From NCBI GenBank assembly GCA_905215755.1, contig CAJMRE010000007.1:1-64000 (forward strand): a stretch of 64,000 bases of DNA, read 5' to 3'. The DNA is from an uncultured bacterium. Its GTDB lineage: Bacteria > Actinomycetota > Coriobacteriia > Coriobacteriales > Coriobacteriaceae. The position numbers and the translations under genes are program-made. The notes under the pieces were generated by a model. It had not been told where the DNA came from. It did no database searches and saw only the letters and a list, made by a program, of their open reading frames with translations. Shown here piece by piece: positions 1 to 10,117 of this stretch (positions are counted from its first letter, which is position 1; the number at the start of each line of letters is the position of its first letter).

Positions 1-1382
<1,382 letters not shown>

Positions 1383-1414
1383 ATACCCCTCTCCTCTCAT
1401 ATAGGTATACAGGC

Positions 1415-1430
1415 CCCGGCGATCGCCGGG
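1415..1430. promoter_or_regulatory. 16-bp perfect palindrome before nifJ
   Basis: CCCGGCGATCGCCGGG is a perfect inverted repeat ending about 33 bases before the nifJ start codon. It could be a DNA operator or, in RNA, a GATC-capped hairpin close to the ribosome binding site. No regulator can be named from the sequence. Confidence 0.45.
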
Positions 1431-1786
1431 ATGTTGGCGTGATGGGATTTACGCTGTTGCTTCCAATCATCTGGCAGGCAGGCTCAGCAGCAGGTACATG
1501 GCGTGGAGAGAAGACATGCCGAGGCGAGGGGCAGCTGATGCGCCCCACAGACCCGACCGCCCGTCTTGCACATGACCGAGCGCCGCAAAGGCCGCATGCC
1601 GGATGCTCCCGGGCACGCCCCGGCGATGGGAAGCGCCCGCAACGGAAATCCGCATGCGGGTTTATTGTACCCCGCCGTCAAGTGTAATTTCGGCAAATAT
1701 AGGCGGGCGGTAAAGGTTTACCTCGGGTGACCGCCAAGGGCCAAAATGGCCCCTCCATCCCCGGGCGACCGGCTCTGGCGCGCCGA

Positions 1787-1833
1787 GGAGCGTCCCCAAG
1801 TGGCGGCAGAAAAGGAACGTCCCTAACTGCCGG
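1787..1833. repeat. 20-nt imperfect direct repeat at the 3' end of the FHA gene
   Basis: Two copies, GGAGCGTCCCCAAGTGGCGG (1787-1806) and GGAACGTCCCTAACTGCCGG (1814-1833), are separated by 7 nt. The second abuts the stop codon of the FHA gene. Both carry the GTCCC/GGGAC core that recurs in the palindromic repeats elsewhere in the window. Confidence 0.6.
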
Positions 1834-2772
1834 CTAGAGGGCACCGAAGAGGATGGCATAGGTAGTGGATTCGCCGAGCTTGAGCTCGTCGCCGGGATTG
1901 AGTTGGGCGGAACGGCCGGGCTCGACCTGAATGCAGACGCGCGTGGCCCCGTTTACCACCACGGTTCCGTTGGTGGACGACAAGTCCTCGACGTGCCAGA
2001 TATTTTGAGCATCGCACCAGATATGGGCATGGCGGGCCGAGACATCGTCGCCGACGTCGGTAATATCGCCCTCACCAGTGGCCAGCGCGCCAATCTCAAC
2101 ACCCTGCTCACTCGGCTGAATCCAGCGCGGGGCGCTCACGACAAAACTGTTTTGCACGCGCAGCAAGCCCAAGGGGTGCGCCGGGGCGGGTTCGCGTTCG
2201 CCCGCGGTCAGCGACATGCCAAGCGAACGCGGCGTGGAGGTGCCTCCGCCACAGGTCGCGTGCGCGTAGTCGATGGCATAGTTCACCGAGGACCGCACAT
2301 CCGCCGAACAACCGACGGCGACAAACAGCACCAGCACGGTCTCGGCGCGCTCGGCGGGCATGAGTTCCGCCGCCTGGGACAGGCGATCGAGCGCGTTGCG
2401 ATAGAGATTCGTGTCCTGGTGGCACTCTTCGAGCGCGCGTACCATCGGTTCACCTGCAGAACCGCACACCATATTGATCACAGCCGTGGAGTCCATGGGA
2501 TTGCGCTGGCGCAGGGCCAGTTGCGACATAATGCGCGCAGCCGAGGTACCGTATTCGGCAAAGTAGCGCTGCTGAAGCGTGCCGACCGGCGCGCGAACGA
2601 TAAAGCGGGAAACCCAAGAGCGATCGGCGGCTCGGCTCTGCGGGCTGCGGCCGTCGGCGAGCGGACGGGACGAAAGCACCAGGCCGCACAGCTCGATATG
2701 GCTCAGATGCGCCGCGCGCTTAAAGATGTCAAACATGGCCCCGCATGGGGTGAGCTCAACTTGAGATGCCAT
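1834..2772 (-). CDS. FHA-domain protein, phosphothreonine reader
   Basis: A 312-residue protein. The C-terminal 100 residues form a forkhead-associated domain, shown by DVSARHAHIWC followed by VEDLSSTNGTVVVNG, the conserved phosphothreonine-binding loops. The N-terminal 200 residues look soluble, contain several cysteines and match no family I recognise. FHA domains bind phosphothreonine peptides, so the likely partner is the Ser/Thr kinase whose gene ends only 3 bp upstream (stop at 2776). AAGGAGG lies 8 nt before the ATG. It is the last gene of a three-gene operon. Confidence 0.85.
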   Translation of the reverse strand: MASQVELTPCGAMFDIFKRAAHLSHIELCGLVLSSRPLADGRSPQSRAADRSWVSRFIVRAPVGTLQQRYFAEYGTSAARIMSQLALRQRNPMDSTAVINMVCGSAGEPMVRALEECHQDTNLYRNALDRLSQAAELMPAERAETVLVLFVAVGCSADVRSSVNYAIDYAHATCGGGTSTPRSLGMSLTAGEREPAPAHPLGLLRVQNSFVVSAPRWIQPSEQGVEIGALATGEGDITDVGDDVSARHAHIWCDAQNIWHVEDLSSTNGTVVVNGATRVCIQVEPGRSAQLNPGDELKLGESTTYAILFGAL

Positions 2773-2775
2773 GAC

Positions 2776-4620
2776 CTAGGCCTCCTTGGTCGTAGAAATA
2801 GAATCGGACGATACTTCGACAGGTCCGCCAAAAGTACGGGCAGCTGCGGCTCCACCGGCAAGCGGAGTCGCCATCTGGGCTTTTGTGCGTCGCGGTGCCG
2901 AAACGGGAAGTTCAAAGGCAAAGCCCATCGCAAGCAAAAACCACGTAAGCGTATAGGTTGCAACCAGAGCGGCAACAAGGCCACCCATCACGGCGCGTTG
3001 GGAAAATACGCTACATGCAGCCACAACCAGCACCGGAACCTCGCAGGCAGAAAGCGCAAGCACACCCTGCAGGAACCCCGAGCGCCGATCGCGCGCAAGT
3101 GCCCCCGCGGCAACGCCGGCCATGCCTGGTAGCGCCAACGCCAGTGCGGCAATAATACCCGGTAGTGGCCCAGACCACACGAGCGATCCCAAAGTCGCCG
3201 TCACGCGAGCGCCCGACGCCAGCAGCGCGGCCGAAACCACGACCACAGCCCAAACCACGCCACAGACGACCGCCGCGCCGACCATCAGCGCGCGACGAAC
3301 CGCGCGGCCGGACGCATCCATGGGGCACGGCGTGAGCGGCTCGCCGCGGAGCGAACGACCGACATTTTGCGTATAGTGGTCACAAAACGCCGAGAGCGCC
3401 GCCTCGACCGCCGCCGGCTCGGGACGATCTTTTTGATGGCTGGACAGACAGGCCATCACCACGTCGAACAGCTGGGCATCGACAAACGCCAGCGCATCGC
3501 GTAGCTCTTCGGAATCCGGCTCAAGCCCCAGCTGCTGGGCCTGCTCGGCCGCGGCGAGCGCCACATCGGGCTCACGACGAAGCAGCTGAGTCAAATCGCA
3601 ACCGGGCGCATGGGCACCAATGGGATAGCCGGGCAGCGTGTCCATCTTGAGACGGTAGGGGCTGGCGATGTCGCGCGTCTTTTTGCGCGAACCCGAGGTG
3701 CCCGAAGTGCTCGGCGCAGCTTCGTATGGCGCGACGCCGGCAATGAGCTCGTAAACCGTGCTTGCCGCGGCATAGACGTCGATCGCCGGCGACATACGCA
3801 AAGCGCGCAGGTCGGGAATATCGTCGGTGAGCATCTCGGGCGGAGCGTAGGCCACCGTCGCGCGACGCAGCGTGGCATAGCGCTCGGTAAAGGATGCCTT
3901 GCCGCCGGTACCGGCCACGGCCGACGCAGGCTCGAGCGCCAGCGACGAGCCAAAGTCGATCAGGCACAGGTCAAAGGTGCCCTCGGCAAGCTGCCGGTCA
4001 AGCGGTAAACGCGCCGTACGCACCATAATATTAGCGGGCGAGATATCGCGATGGACAAAGCCCTCCCCCACCAGGCTCATGCGGCAGAGCAGGTCGAACA
4101 GGTCGCGCCCCAAGCGCGCCGCCACAAGCGGCGATAGGCGTCCGGCATCGTCCACGGCGAGTCGCGAGCGCAAGCGGGCGAGCGTCTCGCCCTCGACCCA
4201 TTCCATGACAATTGCAGGCACACCGTCAACCTCGCCCCAGCCATAGAGGCGGGGAAAGCCCTTAAGGCCCGAAAGGGCGCGATGGCATTCATATTCCTCG
4301 CGAAATGCCGCTTTGAACTTGGCGACCAGCGACTCATGGGCGGCATCGTCGTCAAACTCATCGCGCGTCGGCAAGATGAGCTGTTTGAGTGCTACGTCCT
4401 CGCCTTGGGCGTTGACAGCACGCGTCACGCGGCCGATACCGCCACGGCGCATGGTGGCATCGTCGGCAAACAGTATCGTAAAACGACGCAGATAGGCAGG
4501 CAGTTCGTCCTGACCGAGCGCAATGGCCGGCTCAAACCCGTCGACACGCGCCAGGCGCAGGCCGACCATGGGATCGCGACCGAGCGATTGTGGTGTGGTG
4601 GATGCAAGATCGGTCATCAT
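2776..4620 (-). CDS. membrane Ser/Thr protein kinase (Hanks type)
   Basis: A 614-residue kinase. The N-terminal catalytic domain shows a glycine-rich loop (RRGGIGRVTRA), VALKQL with the ATP-binding lysine, the HRDISPANIM catalytic loop, IDFGSS as the Mg-binding DFG, and an APPE-type segment (YAPPEML). After about residue 430 there are four hydrophobic segments (ALMVGAAVVCGVVWAVVVV onward), so it is probably anchored by a C-terminal membrane domain. There are no PASTA repeats. Its ATG overlaps the stop of the upstream gene (4617-4620), implying translational coupling. Substrates are unknown; the downstream FHA protein is the obvious reader of its phosphorylation. Confidence 0.9.
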   Translation of the reverse strand: MMTDLASTTPQSLGRDPMVGLRLARVDGFEPAIALGQDELPAYLRRFTILFADDATMRRGGIGRVTRAVNAQGEDVALKQLILPTRDEFDDDAAHESLVAKFKAAFREEYECHRALSGLKGFPRLYGWGEVDGVPAIVMEWVEGETLARLRSRLAVDDAGRLSPLVAARLGRDLFDLLCRMSLVGEGFVHRDISPANIMVRTARLPLDRQLAEGTFDLCLIDFGSSLALEPASAVAGTGGKASFTERYATLRRATVAYAPPEMLTDDIPDLRALRMSPAIDVYAAASTVYELIAGVAPYEAAPSTSGTSGSRKKTRDIASPYRLKMDTLPGYPIGAHAPGCDLTQLLRREPDVALAAAEQAQQLGLEPDSEELRDALAFVDAQLFDVVMACLSSHQKDRPEPAAVEAALSAFCDHYTQNVGRSLRGEPLTPCPMDASGRAVRRALMVGAAVVCGVVWAVVVVSAALLASGARVTATLGSLVWSGPLPGIIAALALALPGMAGVAAGALARDRRSGFLQGVLALSACEVPVLVVAACSVFSQRAVMGGLVAALVATYTLTWFLLAMGFAFELPVSAPRRTKAQMATPLAGGAAAARTFGGPVEVSSDSISTTKEA

Positions 4621-5522
4621 AGGGCAAGCGCCGCCACGTTATTGTTGAAGTTACCGAGCGCGACGTCATCATCGCCGTAATGGCCGACCCATTGACATAG
4701 GTTGGTGTAACAGCCCCACAGATTGGCATACTGCTGATACCACCTTGACCGGGGCGAGAATGTCTGACGACCGAACTCGGCTCGAATGACAAACATCTCC
4801 CCGACCAGGCTGTCGCACGGCCTGGGATCTCCCGTAGAGTTATAGGTCGAGACCACGTCATTGGCACGAGAAACATAGCCGTCGAGCATGTTGTACTTGG
4901 TCACAAGCCAACTGTGAATGCTCTCTTCCTCAGCAGCGGAAAGGCCGCCGGAGTTTGCATCGTTGTCAGTGTTGCCGCCCGTCGAGCCGCCGTTTCCAGG
5001 CCCTCCGGTAGAGGAACCCGACCCAGAGCCGCCGCCCGAACTCGATGAATCCGAGCCGGAGCCAGAAGTATCCGAGCTACCGGGCTTTCCGGACTGCTGG
5101 GCGTCCTGCTCCTTTTGCTGCTCGACCTTATTCACCGTTGCCGCCACGCTATTGTTGGACAATCGATCGATGATCTTGGTGTTGGTGAGCACGATGGTTT
5201 TGCCATTGGCAAGCGTGACTTCGTTGTCCGGGGCCTCGGCGCCGTCCGCATCGTCGGTGCCAAACACAATATGCCCGACCACACTTGCCCAAGCATATCC
5301 AGTCGTGGTGCCCAGATCGCTTTTGACCTCATGCCCCACGCGCGGTTCGCGTGCGGCATGCGCCTGCATCATGGACGGCACGGTCATGCCATAGGCAGAA
5401 ACGCCAGCTATGACCAGCACCAGCGAGCACGATAGCAGTGCGTACGCCCGCGACGCCAAGCCCAGTCGGCGTCGTATGCGCACCGCGGCGCCGCGCTTTG
5501 TCTGAGTGCCACCGGGCCGCAT
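4617..5522 (-). CDS. anchored or secreted protein with Gly/Ser-rich linker, unknown function
   Basis: I chose the ATG at 5522 because GGAGGAG sits about 6 nt before it; this gives 301 residues. The N-terminus is basic, then has one hydrophobic stretch (AYALLSCSLVLVIAGVSAYG), so it is a signal anchor or signal peptide. A middle segment is extremely rich in Gly, Ser, Asn and Asp (about residues 150-200) and looks like a flexible linker. It is followed by a C-terminal domain with two cysteines (DPRPCDSLVGEMF and LWGCYTNLCQW) that I do not recognise. It is the first gene of the operon with the kinase and FHA protein and could be an extracytoplasmic partner or substrate of the kinase. Function is not assigned. 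Confidence 0.75.
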   Translation of the reverse strand: MRPGGTQTKRGAAVRIRRRLGLASRAYALLSCSLVLVIAGVSAYGMTVPSMMQAHAAREPRVGHEVKSDLGTTTGYAWASVVGHIVFGTDDADGAEAPDNEVTLANGKTIVLTNTKIIDRLSNNSVAATVNKVEQQKEQDAQQSGKPGSSDTSGSGSDSSSSGGGSGSGSSTGGPGNGGSTGGNTDNDANSGGLSAAEEESIHSWLVTKYNMLDGYVSRANDVVSTYNSTGDPRPCDSLVGEMFVIRAEFGRQTFSPRSRWYQQYANLWGCYTNLCQWVGHYGDDDVALGNFNNNVAALAL

Positions 5523-5545
5523 GCGTTCTCCTCCAACAAAAACAC

Positions 5546-5569
5546 GCCGCTCGGGAGCGGCGCATTCAT
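5546..5569 (-). promoter_or_regulatory. terminator-like hairpin just before a ribosome binding site
   Basis: Read on the minus strand, a GC stem (GCCGCTCCCGAGCGGC) is followed directly by TGTTTTTGTT and then GGAGGAG and the ATG at 5522. This is the layout of a leader attenuator for the kinase operon. It could also be a plain terminator for transcripts that pass the recR terminator. Confidence 0.5.
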
Positions 5570-5692
5570 TCGAATCCATATTTGAGTGTATCAGCGAACC
5601 CAAAAGGTTGCGCAACGAATGAGCAAATTAAGGATGCGAGCGGAAGCATCCATGCGATAAGCGGATACGAAGCATCTTTGTTGCACAACAAA

Positions 5693-5738
5693 CTCACAGT
5701 CGCACGGGGAAATTATGACTACCCCGTGCGACTGTGAG
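5693..5738 (-). terminator. terminator of dnaX-side operon after recR
   Basis: A perfect 17-bp inverted repeat (CTCACAGTCGCACGGGG and its complement) with a 12-nt loop lies 30 nt after the recR stop. On the minus strand it is followed by TTTGTTGT. Confidence 0.8.
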
Positions 5739-5768
5739 GAAAACATACGGCAGGAGCAGGCTCGCCAC

Positions 5769-6365
5769 CTAAATCGCGCGACGGGCCTCGATGGCGCGGC
5801 CAAGCGTAAGCTCGTCGGCATACTCCAAGTCGCCGCCCACGGGAAGGCCGCTTGCCAGACGCGACACCTCGACGCCCAACGGCTTGATGGTACGGGCCAG
5901 ATAGCTCGCCGTGGTCTCGCCCTCAATATTGGGGTTGGTGGCGATGATGACCTCGTGGATGTCCTCGTGGCCCAAGCGTGCCAGCAGCTCTCGAATGTGC
6001 AGCTGCTCGGGGCCAATCTTGTCCATGGGACTGATCACGCCGCTCAATACGTGGTAGAGGCCGTGGTAGCTGCCCGTGCGCTCGATCGCCTGGACATCGC
6101 GCGGCTCGCCCACCACGCAAATGCGAGTGGTATCGCGCATCGGGTCCTGGCAGATGGAGCACTCGTCGGCCGTGGCGTAGTTAAAGCAGCGGCTGCAAAA
6201 GTGGACCTCCTGCTTGACCTCCAGGATGGCCTCGGCCAGGCGGCGCGCCTCCTCGGCGTCGGCCTCCAACAGGTAATAGGCGATGCGCTGGGCCGACTTG
6301 GGACCAATGCCCGGCAGACGGCCCAGCTCATCGAGCAGTTTTTGCAGACTGTGGTTGGCACTCAT
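5769..6365 (-). CDS. recR: recombination mediator RecR
   Basis: RecR acts with RecF/RecO to load RecA at gapped DNA. The 198-residue length is normal. Visible are the N-terminal helix-hairpin-helix ([20 protein letters not shown]), the zinc finger C-X2-C...C-X2-C ([20 protein letters not shown]), and a Toprim domain starting [14 protein letters not shown] and including [16 protein letters not shown]. It starts 13 bp after the ybaB stop, the usual ybaB-recR pairing, and is followed by a strong terminator. Confidence 0.97.
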   Translation of the reverse strand: MSANHSLQKLLDELGRLPGIGPKSAQRIAYYLLEADAEEARRLAEAILEVKQEVHFCSRCFNYATADECSICQDPMRDTTRICVVGEPRDVQAIERTGSYHGLYHVLSGVISPMDKIGPEQLHIRELLARLGHEDIHEVIIATNPNIEGETTASYLARTIKPLGVEVSRLASGLPVGGDLEYADELTLGRAIEARRAI

Positions 6366-6378
6366 ATATATGCGTGTC

Positions 6379-6699
6379 TTAGAACGGCATGCCCGGGATG
6401 TTGAGGCCGCCGGTGATGGCGCCCATCTGCTTGTTGGCGAGCTCGTTGACGCCGCGGACGGCCTCGTTGACGGCAGCCATGATCATATCCTGCAGCATAT
6501 CGACGTCCTCGGGATCGAGCGCATCGGGATCGATGGTGAGGTTGACGAGCTCCATCTCGCCGTTAACGGTCACCTTGACCATGCCGCCGCCGGCAGAGGC
6601 GTCGACGGTCTGGGACTTGAGGTTCTCCTGCGCGGCGGCAAGCTGCTCCTGCATCTTGCGAGCCTGCTTCATCATCTGCTGCATGTTCATACCGGCCAT
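6379..6699 (-). CDS. ybaB: YbaB/EbfC nucleoid-associated protein
   Basis: A 106-residue DNA-binding protein of the YbaB/EbfC family, with a methionine- and glutamine-rich N-terminal helix ([18 protein letters not shown]), the central [18 protein letters not shown] strand pair and a C-terminal helix. The ATG has AAAGGAG 5 nt upstream. The family usually sits directly between dnaX and recR; here an opposite-strand gene separates it from dnaX, so it must have its own promoter. Confidence 0.95.
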   Translation of the reverse strand: MAGMNMQQMMKQARKMQEQLAAAQENLKSQTVDASAGGGMVKVTVNGEMELVNLTIDPDALDPEDVDMLQDMIMAAVNEAVRGVNELANKQMGAITGGLNIPGMPF

Positions 6700-7038
6700 G
6701 ATGGCTCCTTTACGTGCGGCCGCACGCCGAGCTGCAAGGGCAGCCGGAGCACGGCGGGACTTTCAAACTCAAAAATCGTACCACGGCGCGCGGCGAGAGA
6801 GCGGGGCGGACGTGTTACCTCAGTCGATATACATGTCCTCCAATACAAACCGCACTCAAAGATTATGCAAGGTCGAATTATGCAAGGTTGCATAATATCG
6901 CACACTCAATCTAGTAGAGCCGAATCCGGCATTTCATGTGCGCCACTAAATAGCTAAATGCCGAACCGCTGCTCGAGGCGGCGCACATGGCGGCAGGGTA
7001 TAATTTGATTGCCATAGATAGTAATTTGGAGGTGCCCC
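6700..7038. other. 339-bp gap with divergent promoters
   Basis: This gap separates leftward ybaB from the rightward orphan gene at 7039. It contains the ATTATGCAA repeat cluster (6862-6896) and a TATAAT at about 6999-7004, a plausible -10 for the orphan gene, without a clear -35. No coding sequence is supported. Confidence 0.5.
6862..6896. promoter_or_regulatory. ATTATGCAA direct repeat plus palindrome
   Basis: ATTATGCAAGGT occurs at 6862-6873 and again at 6877-6888. The second copy forms a perfect 20-bp palindrome with TTGCATAAT at 6888-6896 (centre GG). Three half-sites with regular spacing in a divergent promoter region suggest a dimeric repressor or activator site. The regulator is unknown. 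Confidence 0.55.
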
Positions 7039-7512
7039 ATGAATGCCCCCAACGCGCTCCAAAACATCCGCTCAAAACACCCCGTTGCATATGTGGTTCT
7101 CTATCTCTTTGTCGGCTGGGCATTGCTGGTTGTCATCACCCATGCCATAGCTTTTGGAGCAGAACTGCTGATAGCCAGCTCGGACCAGCCCGTCGTCAAA
7201 TGGGAGACGACCGATGAGTGCACCGACGGAACCCGAACCGTCTACTACAACAGCCCGTCCCTCTATCAAGAGTTCAAGGTCAAGATAAAGGACTTCAAGA
7301 TTGTCGATGCCGAGCTAGGCGTTTATTTGGCAATCGGAGCAACCATTAACGCCGAGCAAGTCGAGTACACGGACAGCCATGCGACGTATCGCATCGACCT
7401 CAGCATCCTAGGCCGACCGTCACGCACCTGTCTGCTCGAATGCGAGATACGCGGCACCACACTACACATGTCCGAAATACAGATGCGCCCGGACAAGGGG
7501 TCCTCTTCTTGA
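7039..7512 (+). CDS. single-pass membrane protein, unknown function
   Basis: A 157-residue protein with one N-terminal membrane segment (VAYVVLYLFVGWALLVVIT) followed by a soluble, probably extracytoplasmic, beta-rich domain with two cysteine clusters (DECTDGT and RTCLLECEI). I do not recognise the family. The start is supported by TTGGAGG 6 nt before the ATG. It lies on the opposite strand between dnaX and ybaB, converging with dnaX (gap 21 bp), so it is a likely insertion into a normally contiguous gene set. Some of its codons look less GC-rich than those of its neighbours. Confidence 0.7.
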   Translation: MNAPNALQNIRSKHPVAYVVLYLFVGWALLVVITHAIAFGAELLIASSDQPVVKWETTDECTDGTRTVYYNSPSLYQEFKVKIKDFKIVDAELGVYLAIGATINAEQVEYTDSHATYRIDLSILGRPSRTCLLECEIRGTTLHMSEIQMRPDKGSSS

Positions 7513-7533
7513 GCAGTATACCCGCCTGCGCAG

Positions 7534-10002
7534 CTACTCCACCGGCTTGAAGATGGTGGCCTGGCCAAAGACGCTGCGGATGAGGGCCTTGGCCTCGTCC
7601 TCGGTCTGCGGGATGCTCGGGGCTGCGCCCTGATGGCCGAAGGGGCTGCCAGCACCGGGATTGGATTCCCAGGGAGCGGCGGGGACGTCGTCGTTTGCAG
7701 AGGCTGCGGGTGCCACAGCAGCGGCCTTGGTCGCGGACGCCGCACCCGGCACGTCGAACGGGGGCAGATCGTCCCCGCCGGCATCGGCAGCAAAACCACC
7801 GACCATAGCATCGTCGTAGGGCACCTGCTCGGATTCCCATGGCGCAGCCTGCGCAGGCGGCTGAGCCATGGGGACGGACGCGCGCTCGGGCGCTCGGGGC
7901 GCGGGCTCGGTCGGGAGCTTGCCCGTGGCAGGAGCACCGGCAGGGTTGTCGGAGCGCAGCCAAGGGGCCTTGGCCAGGTCGGATGACTTGGGCGCAGGCG
8001 CGGCAGCGGACTTGGGCGCGGGGATCGGAGCAGCCGGTTTGGGCGCAGCGGGTTCAGGCGCCGACGGGGTCGGTGCCGCTACCGGCGCCGCTTTTGGCTG
8101 CGTCGCGCTGGCGCTCGAGGATGCAGGGGGCACCGAGGACACGGGTTGCGGGTCCGCAGATACCGCAGCCCGTGCAGATGGAGAATGCTCCTCATGTTGA
8201 GGAGCCGGCGTGCCACCCCCATCCAGGACATAGTCGACGGTGCGACGACCGAAAACCGCGCAGACCGTCGGCAGGACCACCGACTGCGTATCGGCGCGAC
8301 CGAGCATCTTAATGGCAAAAGTCGAACCCGCGGGGAACGAGACCGTGAGCTTGGAGCCGTCGTCGGCCGTGGCGCGGGCGTTGAGCAAAAGCCCTGCGTA
8401 GGAAGCCTGACGCGCCTTGACGCGCTCGACAACCTCGGCCCATTTGCGCTGCAGCTCTCCGGCATCCTCGACCGCGGGCGTCTCGGCAGCACCGGCGGCG
8501 GCAACCTGGGCGGCATTGTTGGACTGGGGCTTAGGTGCCGGAGCGGTGGCAGGCGCGGGGGCCGCAACGGGCTGAGGCGCAGGCGCTGCAGGCTTGGAGG
8601 CTGACACGGACGCAGAACGGGGCGCAGGCTGGGCAGTCGGAACAGCAGCTCCGCGGTCCCAAGGCATGCCACCCTGGCGCGCGGACGTAGCAGCAGGGGC
8701 AGCGGATGCCGCCGGAGCGGCAGCACGGGCGCCCGAAATGAGCGTCGGCTGTTGGGCAGCAGCGGGTACGGATGCTGCAGGCGCGGCGGCCTGAGCAGCA
8801 GCCACGCTCGCCGGAACGGCGGCGTTGGCAACCATGGCCTCCAAGCGTGCCACGCGCTCGGCCAAAGCCTCAATCGTTAAATCGGCCTCGGGACGCGCCA
8901 GGCGAGTGCAGGCGATCTCGAGCACCAGGCGCACGTCGCTCGCACCCCTCATCTCCAGCGCGGCATCGTCGAGCACCGTCAGCACGCGAGCCAAACGGTC
9001 GGCAGGATGCTCGCCAAAGGCAGCGGCCTCGGCAGCAAGCGCCTCGGCCTGCTCGGCGCCGCCCTCAAACAACTCGGCACGGGCACCGGCAACGCAGGCC
9101 ACGTACACGTCGCGCACATGCGCCACCAGGTCGCGCGTCAGTTCCAGCAGATCGTTACCTTCCTCGACCTGCGCGCGAATAAGCCCATACAGCTCGGCGA
9201 CATCGCGATCGGCAATGGCGCGCGCAAACTCGCCCAGAATCTGGTCCGAAACCTCGCCCAAAAGCGAGCGGGCATCGTCCGCATGCACAGTGCCGTTGCC
9301 GAAGACGCTCAGCTGCTCCAGCGTGGAGAGCGCGTCGCGCATGCCGCCCTTGGCATGGCGCGCCACGATGGCAAGCGCCTCATCGTCGTAGTCGAAGCCC
9401 TCCTGCTCGCACACGTATGCCAGGCGGCGCTCGATATCCTCGTTACCAATGCGGTGGAAATCGAAGCGCTGGCAGCGCGAAAGGATTGTCTCCAGAATCT
9501 TTTGCGGGTCGGTGGTACACAGCACAAAAATCACGTGCGCCGGCGGCTCCTCGAGCGTCTTGAGCAGCGCGTTAAACGCCGCCGTCGTGAGCATGTGGAC
9601 CTCGTCGATGATATAGATCTTGTACTTGCCGCGCACCGGGGCAAAGTTGACGGAGTTGATGATCTCCTCGCGCACGTTGTCCACGCCCGTGCGGCTTGCG
9701 GCGTCGAGCTCGTAAACATCGGGATGATTGCCCTCGGCGATGAGCTCGCACTCCTCGCAGGTGCCGTCGGGCATGCAACCGCTCGCACCCTCGGCGCGCG
9801 CCGCCTCGGCATTGCGGCAGAGCAGTGCCTTGGCAAGAATGCGCGCCATGGTGGTCTTGCCCGTGCCGCGCGGTCCGCAGAACAGGTACGCGTGGGACAG
9901 GCGCCCCTCGGTGATGGCGTGCTCGAGCGTCGAGACGATATGCTGCTGGCCCACCACGGAGTCGAAGGTGAGCGGGCGATACTTTCGGTACAACGATTCC
10001 AT
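7534..10002 (-). CDS. dnaX: DNA polymerase III subunit gamma/tau
   Basis: Clamp-loader ATPase of the replisome. The 822 residues start at MESLYRKYRPLTFDSVVGQ, chosen because GGGGGAG precedes that ATG. Visible are the Walker A (GPRGTGKTTMARILAKAL), zinc-binding cysteines (C..GCMPDGTCEECELI), Walker B (IYIIDEVHML) and sensor 1 (FVLCTTDPQKILETILSRCQ) motifs. Residues from about 400 to 800 are an Ala/Pro-rich low-complexity linker interrupted by a tau-like segment (LQRKWAEVVERVKARQASYA). No programmed frameshift site was obvious, so a separate gamma form is not supported. Confidence 0.96.
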   Translation of the reverse strand: MESLYRKYRPLTFDSVVGQQHIVSTLEHAITEGRLSHAYLFCGPRGTGKTTMARILAKALLCRNAEAARAEGASGCMPDGTCEECELIAEGNHPDVYELDAASRTGVDNVREEIINSVNFAPVRGKYKIYIIDEVHMLTTAAFNALLKTLEEPPAHVIFVLCTTDPQKILETILSRCQRFDFHRIGNEDIERRLAYVCEQEGFDYDDEALAIVARHAKGGMRDALSTLEQLSVFGNGTVHADDARSLLGEVSDQILGEFARAIADRDVAELYGLIRAQVEEGNDLLELTRDLVAHVRDVYVACVAGARAELFEGGAEQAEALAAEAAAFGEHPADRLARVLTVLDDAALEMRGASDVRLVLEIACTRLARPEADLTIEALAERVARLEAMVANAAVPASVAAAQAAAPAASVPAAAQQPTLISGARAAAPAASAAPAATSARQGGMPWDRGAAVPTAQPAPRSASVSASKPAAPAPQPVAAPAPATAPAPKPQSNNAAQVAAAGAAETPAVEDAGELQRKWAEVVERVKARQASYAGLLLNARATADDGSKLTVSFPAGSTFAIKMLGRADTQSVVLPTVCAVFGRRTVDYVLDGGGTPAPQHEEHSPSARAAVSADPQPVSSVPPASSSASATQPKAAPVAAPTPSAPEPAAPKPAAPIPAPKSAAAPAPKSSDLAKAPWLRSDNPAGAPATGKLPTEPAPRAPERASVPMAQPPAQAAPWESEQVPYDDAMVGGFAADAGGDDLPPFDVPGAASATKAAAVAPAASANDDVPAAPWESNPGAGSPFGHQGAAPSIPQTEDEAKALIRSVFGQATIFKPVE

Positions 10003-10117
10003 GGGTGCTCCCCCGGGTATACTGAGTCTTGTTGCCGCGACGGCCATGCGGTCGCACGGCATACTTCATTCATAATAACCCGTACGGCGAGCCCGCCGCG
10101 ATAGGAGTCCAAAGAGC

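Larger units (their letters stand above)
1383..1833. other. 450-bp gap: nifJ leader and possible promoter
   Basis: No coding sequence is supported here. Reading towards nifJ, a TACAAT hexamer (minus strand, about 1664-1669) could be a -10 box, which would give a leader of roughly 270 nt, but no good -35 is visible at the right distance. The leader contains a 16-bp palindrome at 1415-1430 close to the ribosome binding site. The far side, next to the FHA gene, holds a short direct repeat (1787-1833). Confidence 0.4.

Noticed and set aside
10003..10117. Signal recognition particle RNA upstream of dnaX
   Set aside because: This RNA often lies there in related bacteria, but the conserved GGAAGGAAGCAG-type loop is absent from the 115-bp gap.
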